A stretch of DNA of 64,000 nucleotides from Asparagopsis taxiformis (lineage: Eukaryota > Rhodophyta > Florideophyceae > Bonnemaisoniales > Bonnemaisoniaceae): the NCBI GenBank assembly GCA_030407315.1, contig JALQPE010001686.1, positions 19,555 through 83,554 on the forward strand, written 5' to 3'. Position 1 is the stretch's first letter. The number at the start of each line of letters is the position of its first letter. Below, piece by piece: positions 43,786-54,660 of the stretch. Position numbers and translations under genes: made by a program. The notes under the pieces were generated by a model. That model saw only the letters and a list, made by a program, of their open reading frames with translations, was not told where the DNA came from and ran no database searches.

Positions 43786-46623
43786 CTAAGACGGAGGCGC
43801 GCGCGTGTCGTCGTCTCGACGCGAAGCGCGGCTCGACGAACTGGCTGCCGCACCGCGCGAACGAGCACGGCTTGAAGCCGTATCTGCCTGGTGACCGCGT
43901 CGCCGCTCGGAATTTAACACCCGAACGACGCGCCCGTCGTGTACGCCAATCCGGAGTGGAGGGATACCCGTACGCCTCGCGCGACCCGCGGAACTCGCCG
44001 CTGCACGCGAACGCGTCATGGGACGCGCCCCGCCACGACCCGAACCAACGCTTCCCGTCGCGCCCCGCGTCGCATCTGCGCGTAACCCGCTCTCCGACTG
44101 CGTCGCGCCAGTCGACTCCCTTTCGTCAACAGAACCCGCAGGAGAACGCTGCATGAAATGGACGACGTCATTTAACGCCGAGCCCATACGGTGAGCGCGT
44201 TCGATAGTTTCCTGAACCCGACGGACAGTCTCCCTCTCCCGAGCGCGATACCCGTCACGTACAGCGGCGATTCGAGCAGCCAACCGATCCCTCTCCGCCT
44301 CCAAATTAGATTCGACTTCGGCCAACGCACGTTGCGCGGCCTCCTGCGCTGAACCGGCGGAATCGTAACGAGACTGAAGGGCCGCCAACGCTTCGCGACC
44401 ACCTTCAACCTCCTTCTCCTGTTTAGCCGCACGACCTTGCATTACGCCGATATCCTTATGCATGCGCTCGATGCGCACGGCGTCTTCGTCGACCTTACGC
44501 TTCAGCGCGGCCTCACGCGCCTCGGACGCAGCCAGCGCCTCGCGAGTCTCGCGTAAGAATGACACGGCCTCGTCGCGCGCCTCGTTTGCATCGTCGCGAT
44601 CCTTAATCGCCTCGTCGCGGGCCTTGATAGCCACGTCAAGGCGTCCCAGGGCTTCGTCTCGCGCTTGGGCGACCGACGTTACACGCGAAAGCGCCTCGTC
44701 GCGGTTTTGTTCAGCAGACGAGATCTGTGCCTGCAAGTTGGCCGCACCCGTTGAATCCGCTAACGCGACGACGTCTTCGCCATCCACCGCCGCCGGCGCC
44801 TCCGCCGGGTCAGTAACCGCGACTGCGCTCGACGCCGCGACGCTACCAACCGCCGCGCTCGCGCTCGCATCACCCGGAGCGTTAGCGATATCTTGGCTCG
44901 GAATGGACTTCTTCAACTCCTGCAGTTCTTTATAAACCTTGACGTACTCCGCCCGTAGCGCTGCGTCCAACTGAGTAATGTCAACAGGAGGCCGAGGCGA
45001 CTCAGAGAATAACGAATAGCGCCCGTCGCGGAAACGCCGGCGCTCGACGGCCAATAACGCAGCCATGCCGAGGTATTGCGCGTACTCGCGCGAATTAGTT
45101 GCGCGCATCACATGCAACTCGTTGGAAGATAAGGCCGACAAGACGGCATCCACGGTCACAACGTCACCCGCTTCCAAGTGCGCGAACGCGCTGCGCGACG
45201 GGTTACGCGGGGACTTCAACAACAAGTGCGGAATTTCGGTATGACGATGAACCCCGAGCGCGCCGTGCGCCCAGTCTATCACGCCGCGTTCCGCGCTCCA
45301 AGGCAACCACTGGCCACCCTCGTTAAAGTCCACACCCGGGGCGACGTCGAAGACAGGCGTCTCGTCCCAAGGACATGCGCGATGCTCCGTCAAAAGACTC
45401 TCCAAATGCGCAACCGAATACGTGCCGCCACGAACGACCGCCGCAGCGCCGACGCTCTCGATGCCAGCCACGAGTCTGTCGCTCAAGCGAACGATGCGGC
45501 GCTCAACGAACGCGACATGGAGCCACGCGCAAGCCACCATGACGACCCACTCGCTAAGGGCAACGGCCCAGAAATAAGAACGCGTCTCCACGGGGACGTC
45601 GAGGCCAAGAAGAACGGAAGGCGCATAGTGGAAGACACAAGGCAAAGGAACGGAAAGAGATTCTGGCGCCTCCGGCCAGTCGCGCGGATCGTAGCGCGGA
45701 AAGAAAGCGCCAACGCGATCCTCGGGGAACTCGCGAAACTCCGCGTCGCGATACGTGACGAAGTAACCGGCGGAGCGGCGCATGCGTAACTCGCGGTGCG
45801 CTTCGGCACGCATCCCCGCGTCGAAGAACCACGGTACACTGACTTCTCCTTCTTGTTCGATGTCGTTCCAGGGGACACCACCGTCCAACAGGAAGCCGGC
45901 GCTAGGCGCCGCCGCCCACGGGTCGAGATGCGCAAATTCGTCGCGACGCATCGTTCGGAGCCGCGCCAGATGACGCACAAGCCGCTCGTCCGCGGCGTCC
46001 TCGAGGAAATAGGCATCGCATGGAAGATTAGTGGGTACGGCTAAATCGCATAGGGCCGCTTCACGCCGCGCGTCCCACACGGCCTGCGCGTTTTTGTGGC
46101 CGGGCAACACCGCGTAGCGGTTGACGTCGGCGATACGCACCCATTGAAAACGCCGCGGGAAGTATTGAACACGGCCTAGCTCAGTCCAAGTCGGCATCGC
46201 GCGCGGAAGGAAACGGAAGGCAGAAGGGTCTTCGTAGCGCGCACGCGGGACGACGGCGGGTACGTGTTGCGCAGCAGAAGGAAGAGAAACAGAGGAAGGA
46301 GCGGGAATGGACCGCAAAGGCACGCCGACGTTCGTACGACTCCCAGACGCGGATGCGGGAGCAGCAGTCACGTCCACCGTCGCGTCGATACCGGGCGATG
46401 CGTCAGCGCCGTCCGTATTATGCGCACTCGCCGTCGCGCCAACCGGAGCACTCGCGGATGACGCTTGAGCCATGGAAAGATAGAACGGGCTCTCGGGGCT
46501 CGCAGGCGCAGGCGAAGCGAAGCGCGAAGCGGCAGACGGAGTGCGTAGCGGCGTCGCAGCGCCTTCGCCGGAAGGAATGCTGGCCCGCAGCCAGCTCGGA
46601 AGGGTATCACCATCGTGCGCCAT
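43786..46623 (-). CDS. Intact antisense ORF of family A (945 residues)
   Basis: From ATG 46623 to the stop at 43786, uninterrupted, on the strand opposite gag-pol and ending about 170 bp from the 3' LTR. The frame is open further upstream (to GTG 46743) with a hydrophobic stretch, but MAHDGDTLPSW is the first ATG. Residues 1-140 are Ser/Ala/Pro-rich. A middle globular part of about 450 residues follows, with many Trp/Phe and one hydrophobic helix (SYFWAVALSEWVVMVACAWL). Then comes a coiled coil of about 200 residues with heptad ARDEA units (KARDEAIKDRDDANEARDEA). The tail is Arg/Ser-rich. No known domain was recognised. Family B carries a counterpart with the same layout. A frameless gag-pol beside an unbroken antisense frame suggests it is or was under selection. 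Expression would need a promoter in or near the 3' LTR on the minus strand. Confidence 0.8.
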   Translation of the reverse strand: MAHDGDTLPSWLRASIPSGEGAATPLRTPSAASRFASPAPASPESPFYLSMAQASSASAPVGATASAHNTDGADASPGIDATVDVTAAPASASGSRTNVGVPLRSIPAPSSVSLPSAAQHVPAVVPRARYEDPSAFRFLPRAMPTWTELGRVQYFPRRFQWVRIADVNRYAVLPGHKNAQAVWDARREAALCDLAVPTNLPCDAYFLEDAADERLVRHLARLRTMRRDEFAHLDPWAAAPSAGFLLDGGVPWNDIEQEGEVSVPWFFDAGMRAEAHRELRMRRSAGYFVTYRDAEFREFPEDRVGAFFPRYDPRDWPEAPESLSVPLPCVFHYAPSVLLGLDVPVETRSYFWAVALSEWVVMVACAWLHVAFVERRIVRLSDRLVAGIESVGAAAVVRGGTYSVAHLESLLTEHRACPWDETPVFDVAPGVDFNEGGQWLPWSAERGVIDWAHGALGVHRHTEIPHLLLKSPRNPSRSAFAHLEAGDVVTVDAVLSALSSNELHVMRATNSREYAQYLGMAALLAVERRRFRDGRYSLFSESPRPPVDITQLDAALRAEYVKVYKELQELKKSIPSQDIANAPGDASASAAVGSVAASSAVAVTDPAEAPAAVDGEDVVALADSTGAANLQAQISSAEQNRDEALSRVTSVAQARDEALGRLDVAIKARDEAIKDRDDANEARDEAVSFLRETREALAASEAREAALKRKVDEDAVRIERMHKDIGVMQGRAAKQEKEVEGGREALAALQSRYDSAGSAQEAAQRALAEVESNLEAERDRLAARIAAVRDGYRARERETVRRVQETIERAHRMGSALNDVVHFMQRSPAGSVDERESTGATQSESGLRADATRGATGSVGSGRGGARPMTRSRAAASSAGRARRTGIPPLRIGVHDGRVVRVLNSERRRGHQADTASSRARSRGAAASSSSRASRRDDDTRAPPS

Positions 46624-46787
46624 AGCGTGCGAATCGGCAAGGATGACGGCGAACGCGGGTGGCAAGAGAGAAGGAAGAAGGAGATGGACAAAAGAGAAGA
46701 GGTTGCAGACGAAAAGAGTAGAACGAAGGAAACGGAAGAGCACGTGAGGAAAGAGATGGCGCGCGAGGACGCGCTGTGATGTTAGTC

Positions 46788-46795
46788 GGGGGGAG
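46788..46795 (+). promoter_or_regulatory. Polypurine tract, family A copy 2
   Basis: GGGGGGAG directly before the TGTGATG start of the 3' LTR. The same tract precedes the LTR of copy 1 (6883-6891). It is the expected plus-strand primer of reverse transcription. Confidence 0.8.
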
Positions 46796-47583
46796 TGTGA
46801 TGCAATTTATGTTGCAAGTGCGCGCGCGGGTCGGAGCGATGCGTCGCGTTGAGTCCGCGTGCATCCGCGTTTAGTTAGTTAGTAAGCGAGCGTACGCGTG
46901 GCGATACAATTACGTGTCACGGCGCGCTTGCGCGAACGCGTACGATTGCGAGCTTGGCGCCACGTGTAGCGCCTTTTGCGAAATTCCCTTTATTTCCCCT
47001 TTTGGGTTTTTTATGACGAAAGTCTTTTTCCCAAATATTTCCCTTTTTGCGTGCGAGCGAGCGGCCGCCGGCCGGCCGCGCAAGGACAACCTGTCCTAGG
47101 TAGTTAGCTACTAATGGTTGTTCTGCTTCGCACCTTACCAATAAACAGTCAGCATCTTCGCAGCTACGAGTTAAGCGTTTAGCGAATCGCGAGGACCGAT
47201 TGCGTTGAAACGTTGCGTGCGGGTTGCTCACGATCGCCGACGTTCGCGTGCGCGCTGCGCATAAACCGATCGTCGAACCGCGTCGCACCGCGATAGCGCG
47301 CGTTGCGTCGCACGCCACTAGGCCAGGGATTTACGACCCCTGTGTGGATCGCGTTGTGCTCGAGTTTACTCGGTGGTCTCACCCTGAGATCACGGCTTGC
47401 GCCGGCCCGCGAATCCCGTGTTGCGATCGTTCCCTACGCGTTCCGCCGTTGTACCACCCGTTCGCCAGCGCGACCGAGCGACGCGCGAACGCAAGTTCAA
47501 CCAGCGCGTTACGGTTCACCTCGCCCTGACACGGCTGCAATTCTAGAACTCCCTTAGTGATCGCCACCCCGGCTGGTCCTACA
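46796..47583 (+). repeat. 3' LTR of family A copy 2
   Basis: 788 bp, near-identical to the 5' LTR. Differences seen by eye are one T fewer in the CCCCTTTT run (about 46998) and A to G in GGTGGTCTC (about 47374). The latter breaks one arm of the conserved inverted repeat. CTGGG, the right target duplication, follows at 47584-47588. Confidence 0.95.
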
Positions 47584-47619
47584 CTGGGGCGCTGATAGAG
47601 CTGAAAGACTAAGGATCGA

Positions 47620-47985
47620 CTATTGCCGCGCATCAAAGCCAGATAAGGTAGGAGCAGGCAAACACCAACTGAGATCCGCAAGTTTTGAGTGCAGCGACAC
47701 GAACACGTCCAGTGATACACCAGGAGGGCGGAGACGCCTGGCTGCTGCTTGATATGCACGAACAATCTCACGCCACTCGTGGTATGAGCAATGCTGATTC
47801 GACAATGCAACAATAATTTGCAATAGTTCGACATATTTACTCTTTGTGGGTGTTCCAAACATTTGATAACCAGCCCAACAGAGCTCCAGGACCCATTTTG
47901 CGCTTGATGTAATGGTTTTGCTGTGGAAACTGTTGTTGTGTGTTGAATCCTTCGTCGTCTGCTTTACTTTCGACTCTATGGGTCA
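47620..47985 (-). pseudogene. Unrecognised protein fragment next to copia remnant
   Basis: The minus strand reads from ATG 47985 (MTHRVESKADDEG, then KRKMGPGALLGWLSN). After a one-base frame change near 47862 it continues as KYVELLQIIVALSNQHCSYHEWREIVRAYQAAARRL, stopping at 47620. The blocks look like real protein and may belong to one gene or retroelement ORF. I recognise no family. The family A element inserted 32 bp beyond its stop. Confidence 0.4.
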
Positions 47986-48009
47986 TTGTGTTGGTTTAAA
48001 TACTGTCTA

Positions 48010-51000
48010 CTAGTTTGGTGTAATTTGTATCTGTAATCCATTATAATCATCCGACTGCGGAGGTTCTCGCTGGCAGCGGAGTGTTTTGTTGTTGATAATC
48101 CGACAGCCGCCGCGCTCTGTGGGCTGCGAGAGCCGGAGAAGTGGTAATTTGTTTTTAAATTGTGCCGGTTCAAGTGTTTTTGTGAGGATTTCGGCAGAGT
48201 TGAGTTCTGAACTTATGTATTGGAGTGTGACGGTTTTGCACGCGATTAGTTCTTTTAGGAAGTGGTACTTGACGTCGATGTGTTTTGATTTTGGTGTAGG
48301 GTGATCGGTCTGTGCTGTGGTAATGGCTCCGGAGTTGTCCATACGTAGAATAGTTGGTGTATTCTAAGGATGCTCCAAGTCTTGTAGTAGATTCCTTAGG
48401 CATAGTATATGTTGGCCGGTGTGATAGGCAGAAATGTATTCTGCTGCCCATGTACTGGTGGCAATTGATTTCTGTCGTTTAAATTGCCACGCTATCGGGG
48501 GCTTGTTGTAAGTTATGAAAAGTACCCGAGGTTGAGCGACGAGTAGTTGTGCACGCAGCAAAATCGCTGTCGGAGTATGCTGATAATGTTTCGTTTAGTG
48601 TGCTTTGATAGTGTATGCCTGTATTTGAGGTTCCGCTTAGATATTTGAGTACTCGTTGGGCAGCAATCCAGTGAAAGTGTGTTGGTGATTATGTGAATCT
48701 GCCATGGTATCCGGTAATGAAGCCTATATCGGGCCTTGTGGAGTATGCTAAGTAACGCAAGCTGCCAATTAATGCGCTGTAGTTATGCGTTTTTGTATCG
48801 AGTGGCTTGGAATCCTTTTCTGGTGTGCCAAGAATGTCAGATGCTAAGGGGTATTGTGGCAGGTTTTGTTGTTCGGAGGTTGTATTTGTTGAGGAGTTTG
48901 TTGATGTATGAAGGCTGTGATATGGTGATACCTGTTAGGTCTCGATGTACTTTCCAACCGAGAATGTGGCGGACGGGTCCCAAGTCCTTGAGTGAATACT
49001 TGGATTGAATGTGTTGCTTGACATGTTACCGTAACGTGGCATTGTTGGAGATGACTAAGAAGTCGTCGAGTGTGACGACGCTGAACACAAATTGTGATAT
49101 GTCATTTGGGTTGGTGAGATGGTAAGTGCAGCTTTCGCTTGAGAGTTGGGTGAAATTTTGGAGACGCAGATGACGTGATAGTTCTTTTGTGAATATATGG
49201 CAATCTTGGCGAGCTCCATATATGTTTCCGGTAATCTTCCCTACGTATCCGGGATATTTGAAGCTGCCATCGAATCGTTGTGGTTGATATGTATAGAGGG
49301 TATTGGTGTCGTTGAACGGCTCGTGGAAGAAGGCCGAGTCAAGGTCCTAGTGATGGGCGTCATAGCCGAGCATGGATGCGAGGGCCAGGGACAAGCGAAT
49401 TGCGTCGCGGTCAGCGACAGAGGATGACAGGTTTTCTGGGCCATAGTGTTCATGGGGGCGTTGGAGGTCGCCGCGAAGGTTACACCGTGTTTTTCGGGAT
49501 ACTGGGTTTCCTTTTTCGTCGGTTTTGGTACGTAGCACGAATTTTAGTGGTAACAGTTTGGTATTTGGTGGTATCTGTGATGAAGATGAAGGTATGTATG
49601 TTATGGTGCCTCGACTTTCGAGGGAGTCTAGTTCTTTGTTCTATGATTCTTCCCAGTCTCGAGCGTCTGGGGCTGCTCGTGCTTGAGCTAATGTGGTGGG
49701 TGTCGAAAATTCTATGTTTGCAGCGTTTTGTTGGGTATTGTTTGCAGTTGGTGTGATGTGAGGTTGAATGGTGACGATTGGGTCTTTTTTGGGTCATATG
49801 CCTGGAAGTCGGCTGTTCGAAATCGTGAGACGGTGTCTGTTTTGGCGTCGTAAACGTAGTAGTGGCGATTGTAGATGTGTCCAATGAATTGTACAAGTTG
49901 CGCACGTGGTTCCAGTTTGCGTCGTGGTTTGCGGTTGTGAATGTAGCCATATTGTCCGAAGGGAAGTAATGTGCTTACATCTGGTTTGACTCCGGTCAAA
50001 ATTGCGATAGGTAGTTGGCCATGGGCTGAATGTGGCGCGTGATTATAGTAGTCGACTGCGGCGTGAAGTGCGTAATCCCATAGTTTGAATGGGAGTTTGG
50101 TGGTGTGTAAGAATGCTCTTATTGTTTCCATGAGGGTCCGGTAGACTCGCTCGGCTATTGCGTTCTCTTGAGGAGTATAAGGTATTGTTGGATGTTTGGT
50201 GATGGTATGTTCATTGTAGAATGCCTTTAGGTCGCGAGTGATGTACTCCTTTGCGTTTCCATCGTAATATCAGTGAAAAGATGTGGAGTACTTGCGTGTA
50301 TGCGTTCGATATATATATCAAAAATTATAATTTTTGATGTGAGCTGCGGCTGTACCTTTGTGTAAAGTTGTGTAGACATGCAGGAAACGGCTGTGTTCAT
50401 CTACGAAGGTTGCAAAGTAAATGTTATTATGAGCTGATGTTGCAGGCATTGGGCCGCATATATCAGTGTGGACATTGGAGCTAAGTGAAGCACTGCGGTT
50501 TCAGGTGTGGAATGGCGCCGATATTTGTTTGCAAATAGCACATCCTGTGCAATTGATCTCGGGGGGTGGGTTGTTAAGGGTAGTTGGGAGTCCTTGCACG
50601 AGTTTTTGTTTGGCAAGTTGGTGAATAAGAGTGGGTTGAAGATGAGCTAGGCTAATATGCCAGTCATAGTAAGCGCGAACGATTTCTGTGGGTTGTTTGG
50701 TTGCTGGTGAAAGTGGTGTGGTGGTGGTTGGGACGAATGGTGTTTGTTTTTGGACGACCGAGATTTGTCTGAGGTGGGTTTGGTAATTTGAGTACGAGGG
50801 AATAGTTTTTGTTGAGTGATTGATGCACTTGGTGATTTTGGTTTGGTCCGTGATGCGGAAGAATGATGGAGTTGGGTAAAGTGGTGCATGCGTTTGGTTT
50901 GTGCTTGTGGGTGGTTGAGTTGCGGAAGCTGTTTTTGATGAACGCTTTGGTGGTGTAGTTGCTGCATTTGTGCGGGATGCTTGGGGGTGGTTGAGGTGGT

Positions 51001-51067
51001 TTTGCTGGGAGTGTGTTGGTTTTGGGCGTACGCGGTTTTGTGTGCGGTTTTGAAATGTTGACTGGCT
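48010..51067 (-). mobile_element. Decayed Ty1/copia element, integrase-RT-RNase H part
   Basis: Minus-strand order as in copia. The GAG-pre-integrase/HHCC region is at 51070-50501 (WHISLAHLQPTLIHQL, then CTGCAICKQ). The integrase end is at about 50270-49712 (IPYTPQENAIAERVYRT with the catalytic Glu, then LPFKLWDYALHAAVDYYNH). RT is at about 49480-49020 (ASMLGYDAHH-stop-DLDSAFFHEPF, GKITGNIYGARQD, VVTLDDFLVISNN). RNase H is at about 48561-48010 (PIAWQFKRQKSIATSTWAAE, then KSKHIDVKYHFLKELI). The integrase-before-RT order identifies copia. Stops and frame changes are numerous. gag and protease are missing because repeat C begins at 51068. No LTR was identified. Confidence 0.85.
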
Positions 51068-52300
51068 CACATCTGTGCTTTCGGAAACGGACGCAGACGT
51101 CCAGTCAGTCTAGTACGGGTCCTAGTCGGCCCCGAGATTTACTAGAACAAATGAACGTCCGCATCCAAATCCCCTAATTTTTGGATGCGAACGTCCACTT
51201 TCTCTAGTACATATGGCGGAATACTAGGACCCGTCATCCAATTTCTCTAGTACATATTGCGGGATACTAGAACACGTCATCCAGTATACGATATATCATC
51301 GAAAACCGGGAGGAAATTATAGCGGGCGATAAATGCATGGCCCATATCGGACCGTGTTCTATTCAGTCATTTACGAAACTGGTGCTATACAATATGTGTC
51401 TTTCTAGAATAGGAAGTACGTATCAGGTCAGAATACGAAATACATTTCCAGCCAGAATACGAAATACGTATCCGGCCAAAATACGAAATAGCTGTCTGCA
51501 CATCGTCGATCACCCATCTCGCTCACTATTGCATTCTCCCTACCCTACCATTGCCTTTCTCAGCCATCCGCACATGCATCACGAACCCAGGCCACCTAAA
51601 TCAGAAAAATCAGCTCCTTTTGAATACCATCCCTACTTTCCTCGACAGCAACCTTGCCCGTCTTATCATCAAGACATCACACACGAACATGGTTAACAAA
51701 ATAGTACACGACCTAGAACCCACCATCACTTGTATCCTGTACCCTAAAATGTATGCATACCAGAAACACCTCACATCTACATTACGCATCTTCCCAAATT
51801 CCTTCTTCACTTTCCTTGTGTCCAAACGTTCCTGCTTCATCATTCCTGCACCACATACACGACATCAACCGCATCAGTCAGACTCAGATCCACTTTCCTC
51901 ACTACACACTCTTGAAACTCGCACAAATACCTGTCTCACGTCATAAACACAATACACACCATGATTTACAAACCATGCAGCAAAAAATATTTAAGCAATC
52001 TATATTTTCGCACACCCAGTTTTGACGCTGAATGGAACTTACATTCCTTCATCAGCATTCCTGCTTCACCAATACAAAAACGACATTAACCGCAACAGTC
52101 AGACTCAGATCCAACACTTTCCTCATTACACACCCTTAAAACTCACGTACTTACCTCCCTTCCATCCTTCACACATTACACACCATGACTCACTAAGCTT
52201 CGAATCAATAAAAATCGCATAAACGGGAACAGTCAGATTCAAAACCAACGCTTCTATCGCTGCACACCCTCGGAACTCGCTTACTAACCTCTCTTCCATC
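51068..52300 (-). repeat. Repeat C, right copy (inverted relative to the left)
   Basis: The reverse complement of this stretch is collinear with the left copy: microexon-like units, coding-like segment, 24-bp repeats, TCCTAGTATTCCGCCATATG motif and hairpin end with GGACGTCTGCGTCC. Its inner border, GCTTTCGGAAA near 51075, corresponds to 12235-12245. The outer part ends at 52300, where the family B LTR begins, so this copy is truncated by that insertion. Confidence 0.75.
51610..51843 (-). CDS. Small ORF conserved between repeat C copies
   Basis: 77 residues from ATG 51843, beginning MMKQERLDTRKVKKEFGKMR, with a hydrophobic middle (CTILLTMFVCDVLM) and a basic end. The left repeat C copy carries the same sequence after a CAG at 11416 (VKQERQDSRTVKKGSRKM, FWYVYIFGHTIEV), but its frame breaks after about 45 residues. 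It would be the last exon if the preceding units are spliced. No family was recognised, and conservation alone between two copies is weak evidence of coding. Confidence 0.35.
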   Translation of the reverse strand: MMKQERLDTRKVKKEFGKMRNVDVRCFWYAYILGYRIQVMVGSRSCTILLTMFVCDVLMIRRARLLSRKVGMVFKRS

Positions 52301-52985
52301 TGTCATACCGCCTGGCGGTCCTCTCATACTGAGCCGTGTCGACTCCCTATTGGGTAATCAGTAAGGGACGTGCCAATCACAAGGCACCAGCCAACTGGGC
52401 GTGTTTCCTGTCATTGGGACTAGCGCAAGGCTGTAAATACCCCACTCGGGCCCATCGGCCCCGGCCAAGACCCCACAAGGGGCAAATTTCTAACTTAAGC
52501 TAACCAGCTGTACATTACAATGTAAGCCTAACTGGCAACAACCTCGCGGGTAGGCGAGTGCCGTTAATTGGGCTCTAGTTGGTCAACTAACTGGATATTT
52601 ATTCCTAACCACTAACCCTAGCTTACAGTAGACTTAGTATAAATACGCCACTGGAATAGCCAGTATGCTCGGTTTCTAGAGTAACGTAAACTCAAGTGGA
52701 ATTACGACCCATTGGAACAGTGTTCGCATACCTATCGTTTAACCCTCTCCGGGAAAACCTTAGGGTTAGCTAACAGCTCGACGGATTACGTCACTCGCTC
52801 CATCTATACGCGCCTAGCGTGAGAATCCCTATTTGCACGACCCCTTCCGGGTAGCGACACAATCTCTCATACGAGACTACCCGCTGGGTACACTATAAGG
52901 TTCATCTGCTCTACCACCTCCTCTACCGAGGCTCGGGACACTTGTCGGGTGGTTTGCCGCTCCTGCGGATTTTCTACCTGCTACA
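52301..52985 (+). repeat. 5' LTR of family B copy 2
   Basis: 685 bp from TGTCATACCG to CTACA. It matches the 3' LTR of copy 1 (3311-3969). The primer site TGGTCTCTCACCCTAGAA follows one base later (52987-53004). The five bases before it are CCATC (52296-52300), the expected left target duplication. Confidence 0.88.
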
Positions 52986-53063
52986 TTGGTCTCTCACCCT
53001 AGAACTTTGTACCCTCGGGTAAGTCTCTTTTGGGAGAACTTCCCCTTTAATATCATCTCCACG

Positions 53064-54660
53064 ATGCCTCGTAGCCCTACAGCGGGACCCTCTAGTGAGG
53101 ACATAGCGCCTGCCAGCGACTTATCCGATTCGGATCTGATCGCCGAAGAAGGCGTGGTGATCAACACCCTACAAGATCGGGTTGACCGAATCTTCAACGA
53201 ACGGTTGGAAGAGTTCAAGGCTGAATTCAGCATCGTCGTCGAGAAGATTGTCCAAGACCGCAGGGCGGAGATCGCAGACGCCACGGTCGAAACCGTAATG
53301 GAACTGGTTGAGCCAAAATTGCTGGCCGCCAGCCGAGAAGCCACCCAAGATCGGGACGCCGAGTTCCTAGCGGAAACCTGGAGTCAGGTCTGAGCTGAAT
53401 TCGCTTCACGCGTATTCCGTTTCGAAACTCGTCTGGAAGAGCTTTCGATTCATGGCTTTAATGCCAGTCCGTTAGGACAACAGGAGTTACCTTCGCGCCG
53501 CATCCGATCGGCTGACTTCCAGACCCCACACCCAGTAGGGAGGAAAACGAAGAAGATCCCCGATTGGATCAAGTCGCAGAAGCAACCGGACGCCTGTCGG
53601 ACTGTGTCGACGCCCTCGCCGAGTCGCTATCCCAGACAGGGAACATCTCCCGCACGAGACAACATTACCGTGCCACCAGATCCGAACCGGGAAATTCCTC
53701 GTGGGATGATGAGGAAGGACCTCTTGAAGAAGGATTACTGCCCCTGAAGACTCGCGAACCCGCGTTCGATCAGGTGGTCTCCTATCGGTACTGCCGACTC
53801 AAGAATAAGTCCTTAACGACCGACACCCCAATGGGGACACCAAGAAGCTTATGCAAGCTAACGGAGAAGATCCGTAATTTTAATGCGTCACTAACGCCGT
53901 TCGATGGTACGGAACCCATCGACATCCTCCAGTTCCTCGCGGAATTCCCAGATGCATGCGATTCATGCGGAGTCTCGGAGGGAGAAGCTACCAAGTTACT
54001 CAAGTACTTCCTAGAAGGAGAACCTCAAAGGTTTATCGCCGCTGAGGCGCGAAAGCGCAAGCTTCTCAACCATCTGAATCAACAGATCAATTGGCCTCAA
54101 GCCGTTAACGCCCTTCTGGCTCGCTACGCGACGGACAATGTCCTAGCGGATGCATATGACGCTGTAACGCGTATTCGGCAAGGCCCGGATGAGGGTGAAG
54201 CTGCATACGGAGACAGACTGCAGGACGCTGCTCTCCTGTGTGCGAACGTTTTATTGGAAAGAGATTTGGTCAACTATTACCTCAAGGGCCTACGCCCAGA
54301 GGTTGAACACACACCGTCAAGGTTAACATCGGCCGCTCCGGCGGAGAAGATTTTCTCGCTGTCCGTAACCTTGCTAAAGGACTCGGGGACTCTTTACGAG
54401 CTTCGATGCCCGCGAGACCGAAGGCTTACCCTACTCGGGAAATCGCGGATCGCAAAAGCAAGGCGATTCCCGCTAGCGTACCCGAGGACCAGTCCGCGAT
54501 ATCGCGGACCCCACCGCCTACTTTACCTTCCCCTTCTGGGAACTCGATGGGCGCTCCGATGCAGGCCTCTACCCTAACGGGAGAATATCTCAAGCTTGCC
54601 GAGACTATGATCCCCGAGGGGGCTTTCACTTGGAGATGTCTGGCTGTCGCCACCCGGGGC
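53064..54660 (+). pseudogene. Gag of family B copy 2, broken
   Basis: ATG 53064 (MPRSPTAGPSSED) runs to a TGA at 53391-53393. The same frame then stays open to about 53700, and the gag core is in another frame from about 53564. Core blocks are LTPFDGTEPIDILQFLAEF, the DACDSCGVSEGEATKLLKYF segment and YYLKGLRPEVEHTPSRL. These align with FTGADGIAVLSFLKYF, CDDTGVSEG and FVDGLRPYAQHL of family A. The N-terminus is acidic with helix-rich repeats (VDRIFNERLEEFKAEF). The end of the fragment reads RCL plus, after a one-base shift, CRHPGH, the start of a CCHC knuckle. The family A copy 3 insertion falls right after it. Confidence 0.75.

Larger units (their letters stand above)
34120..47583 (+). mobile_element. 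Complete family A Ty3/gypsy chromovirus, copy 2 (13.46 kb)
   Basis: Two nearly identical LTRs (34120-34908, 46796-47583) enclose a primer site, gag, pol, a non-coding part, a long antisense ORF and a polypurine tract. The element is flanked by a perfect 5-bp duplication, CTGGG (34115-34119 and 47584-47588), so its borders are exact. At 13.5 kb it is about twice the length of simple gypsy elements. The excess is the antisense ORF plus about 2 kb of spacer. By eye the LTRs differ by one substitution (GGTGATCTC/GGTGGTCTC) and one single-base indel in a T run, so the insertion is young. gag and pol each carry one small indel. The antisense ORF is uninterrupted. Confidence 0.95.

Noticed and set aside
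46624..46743. Hydrophobic N-terminal extension (signal-peptide-like) of the family A antisense protein
   Set aside because: It begins at a GTG and has no ATG before MAHDGD, and copy 1 differs here (indel). A secreted form is not supported.
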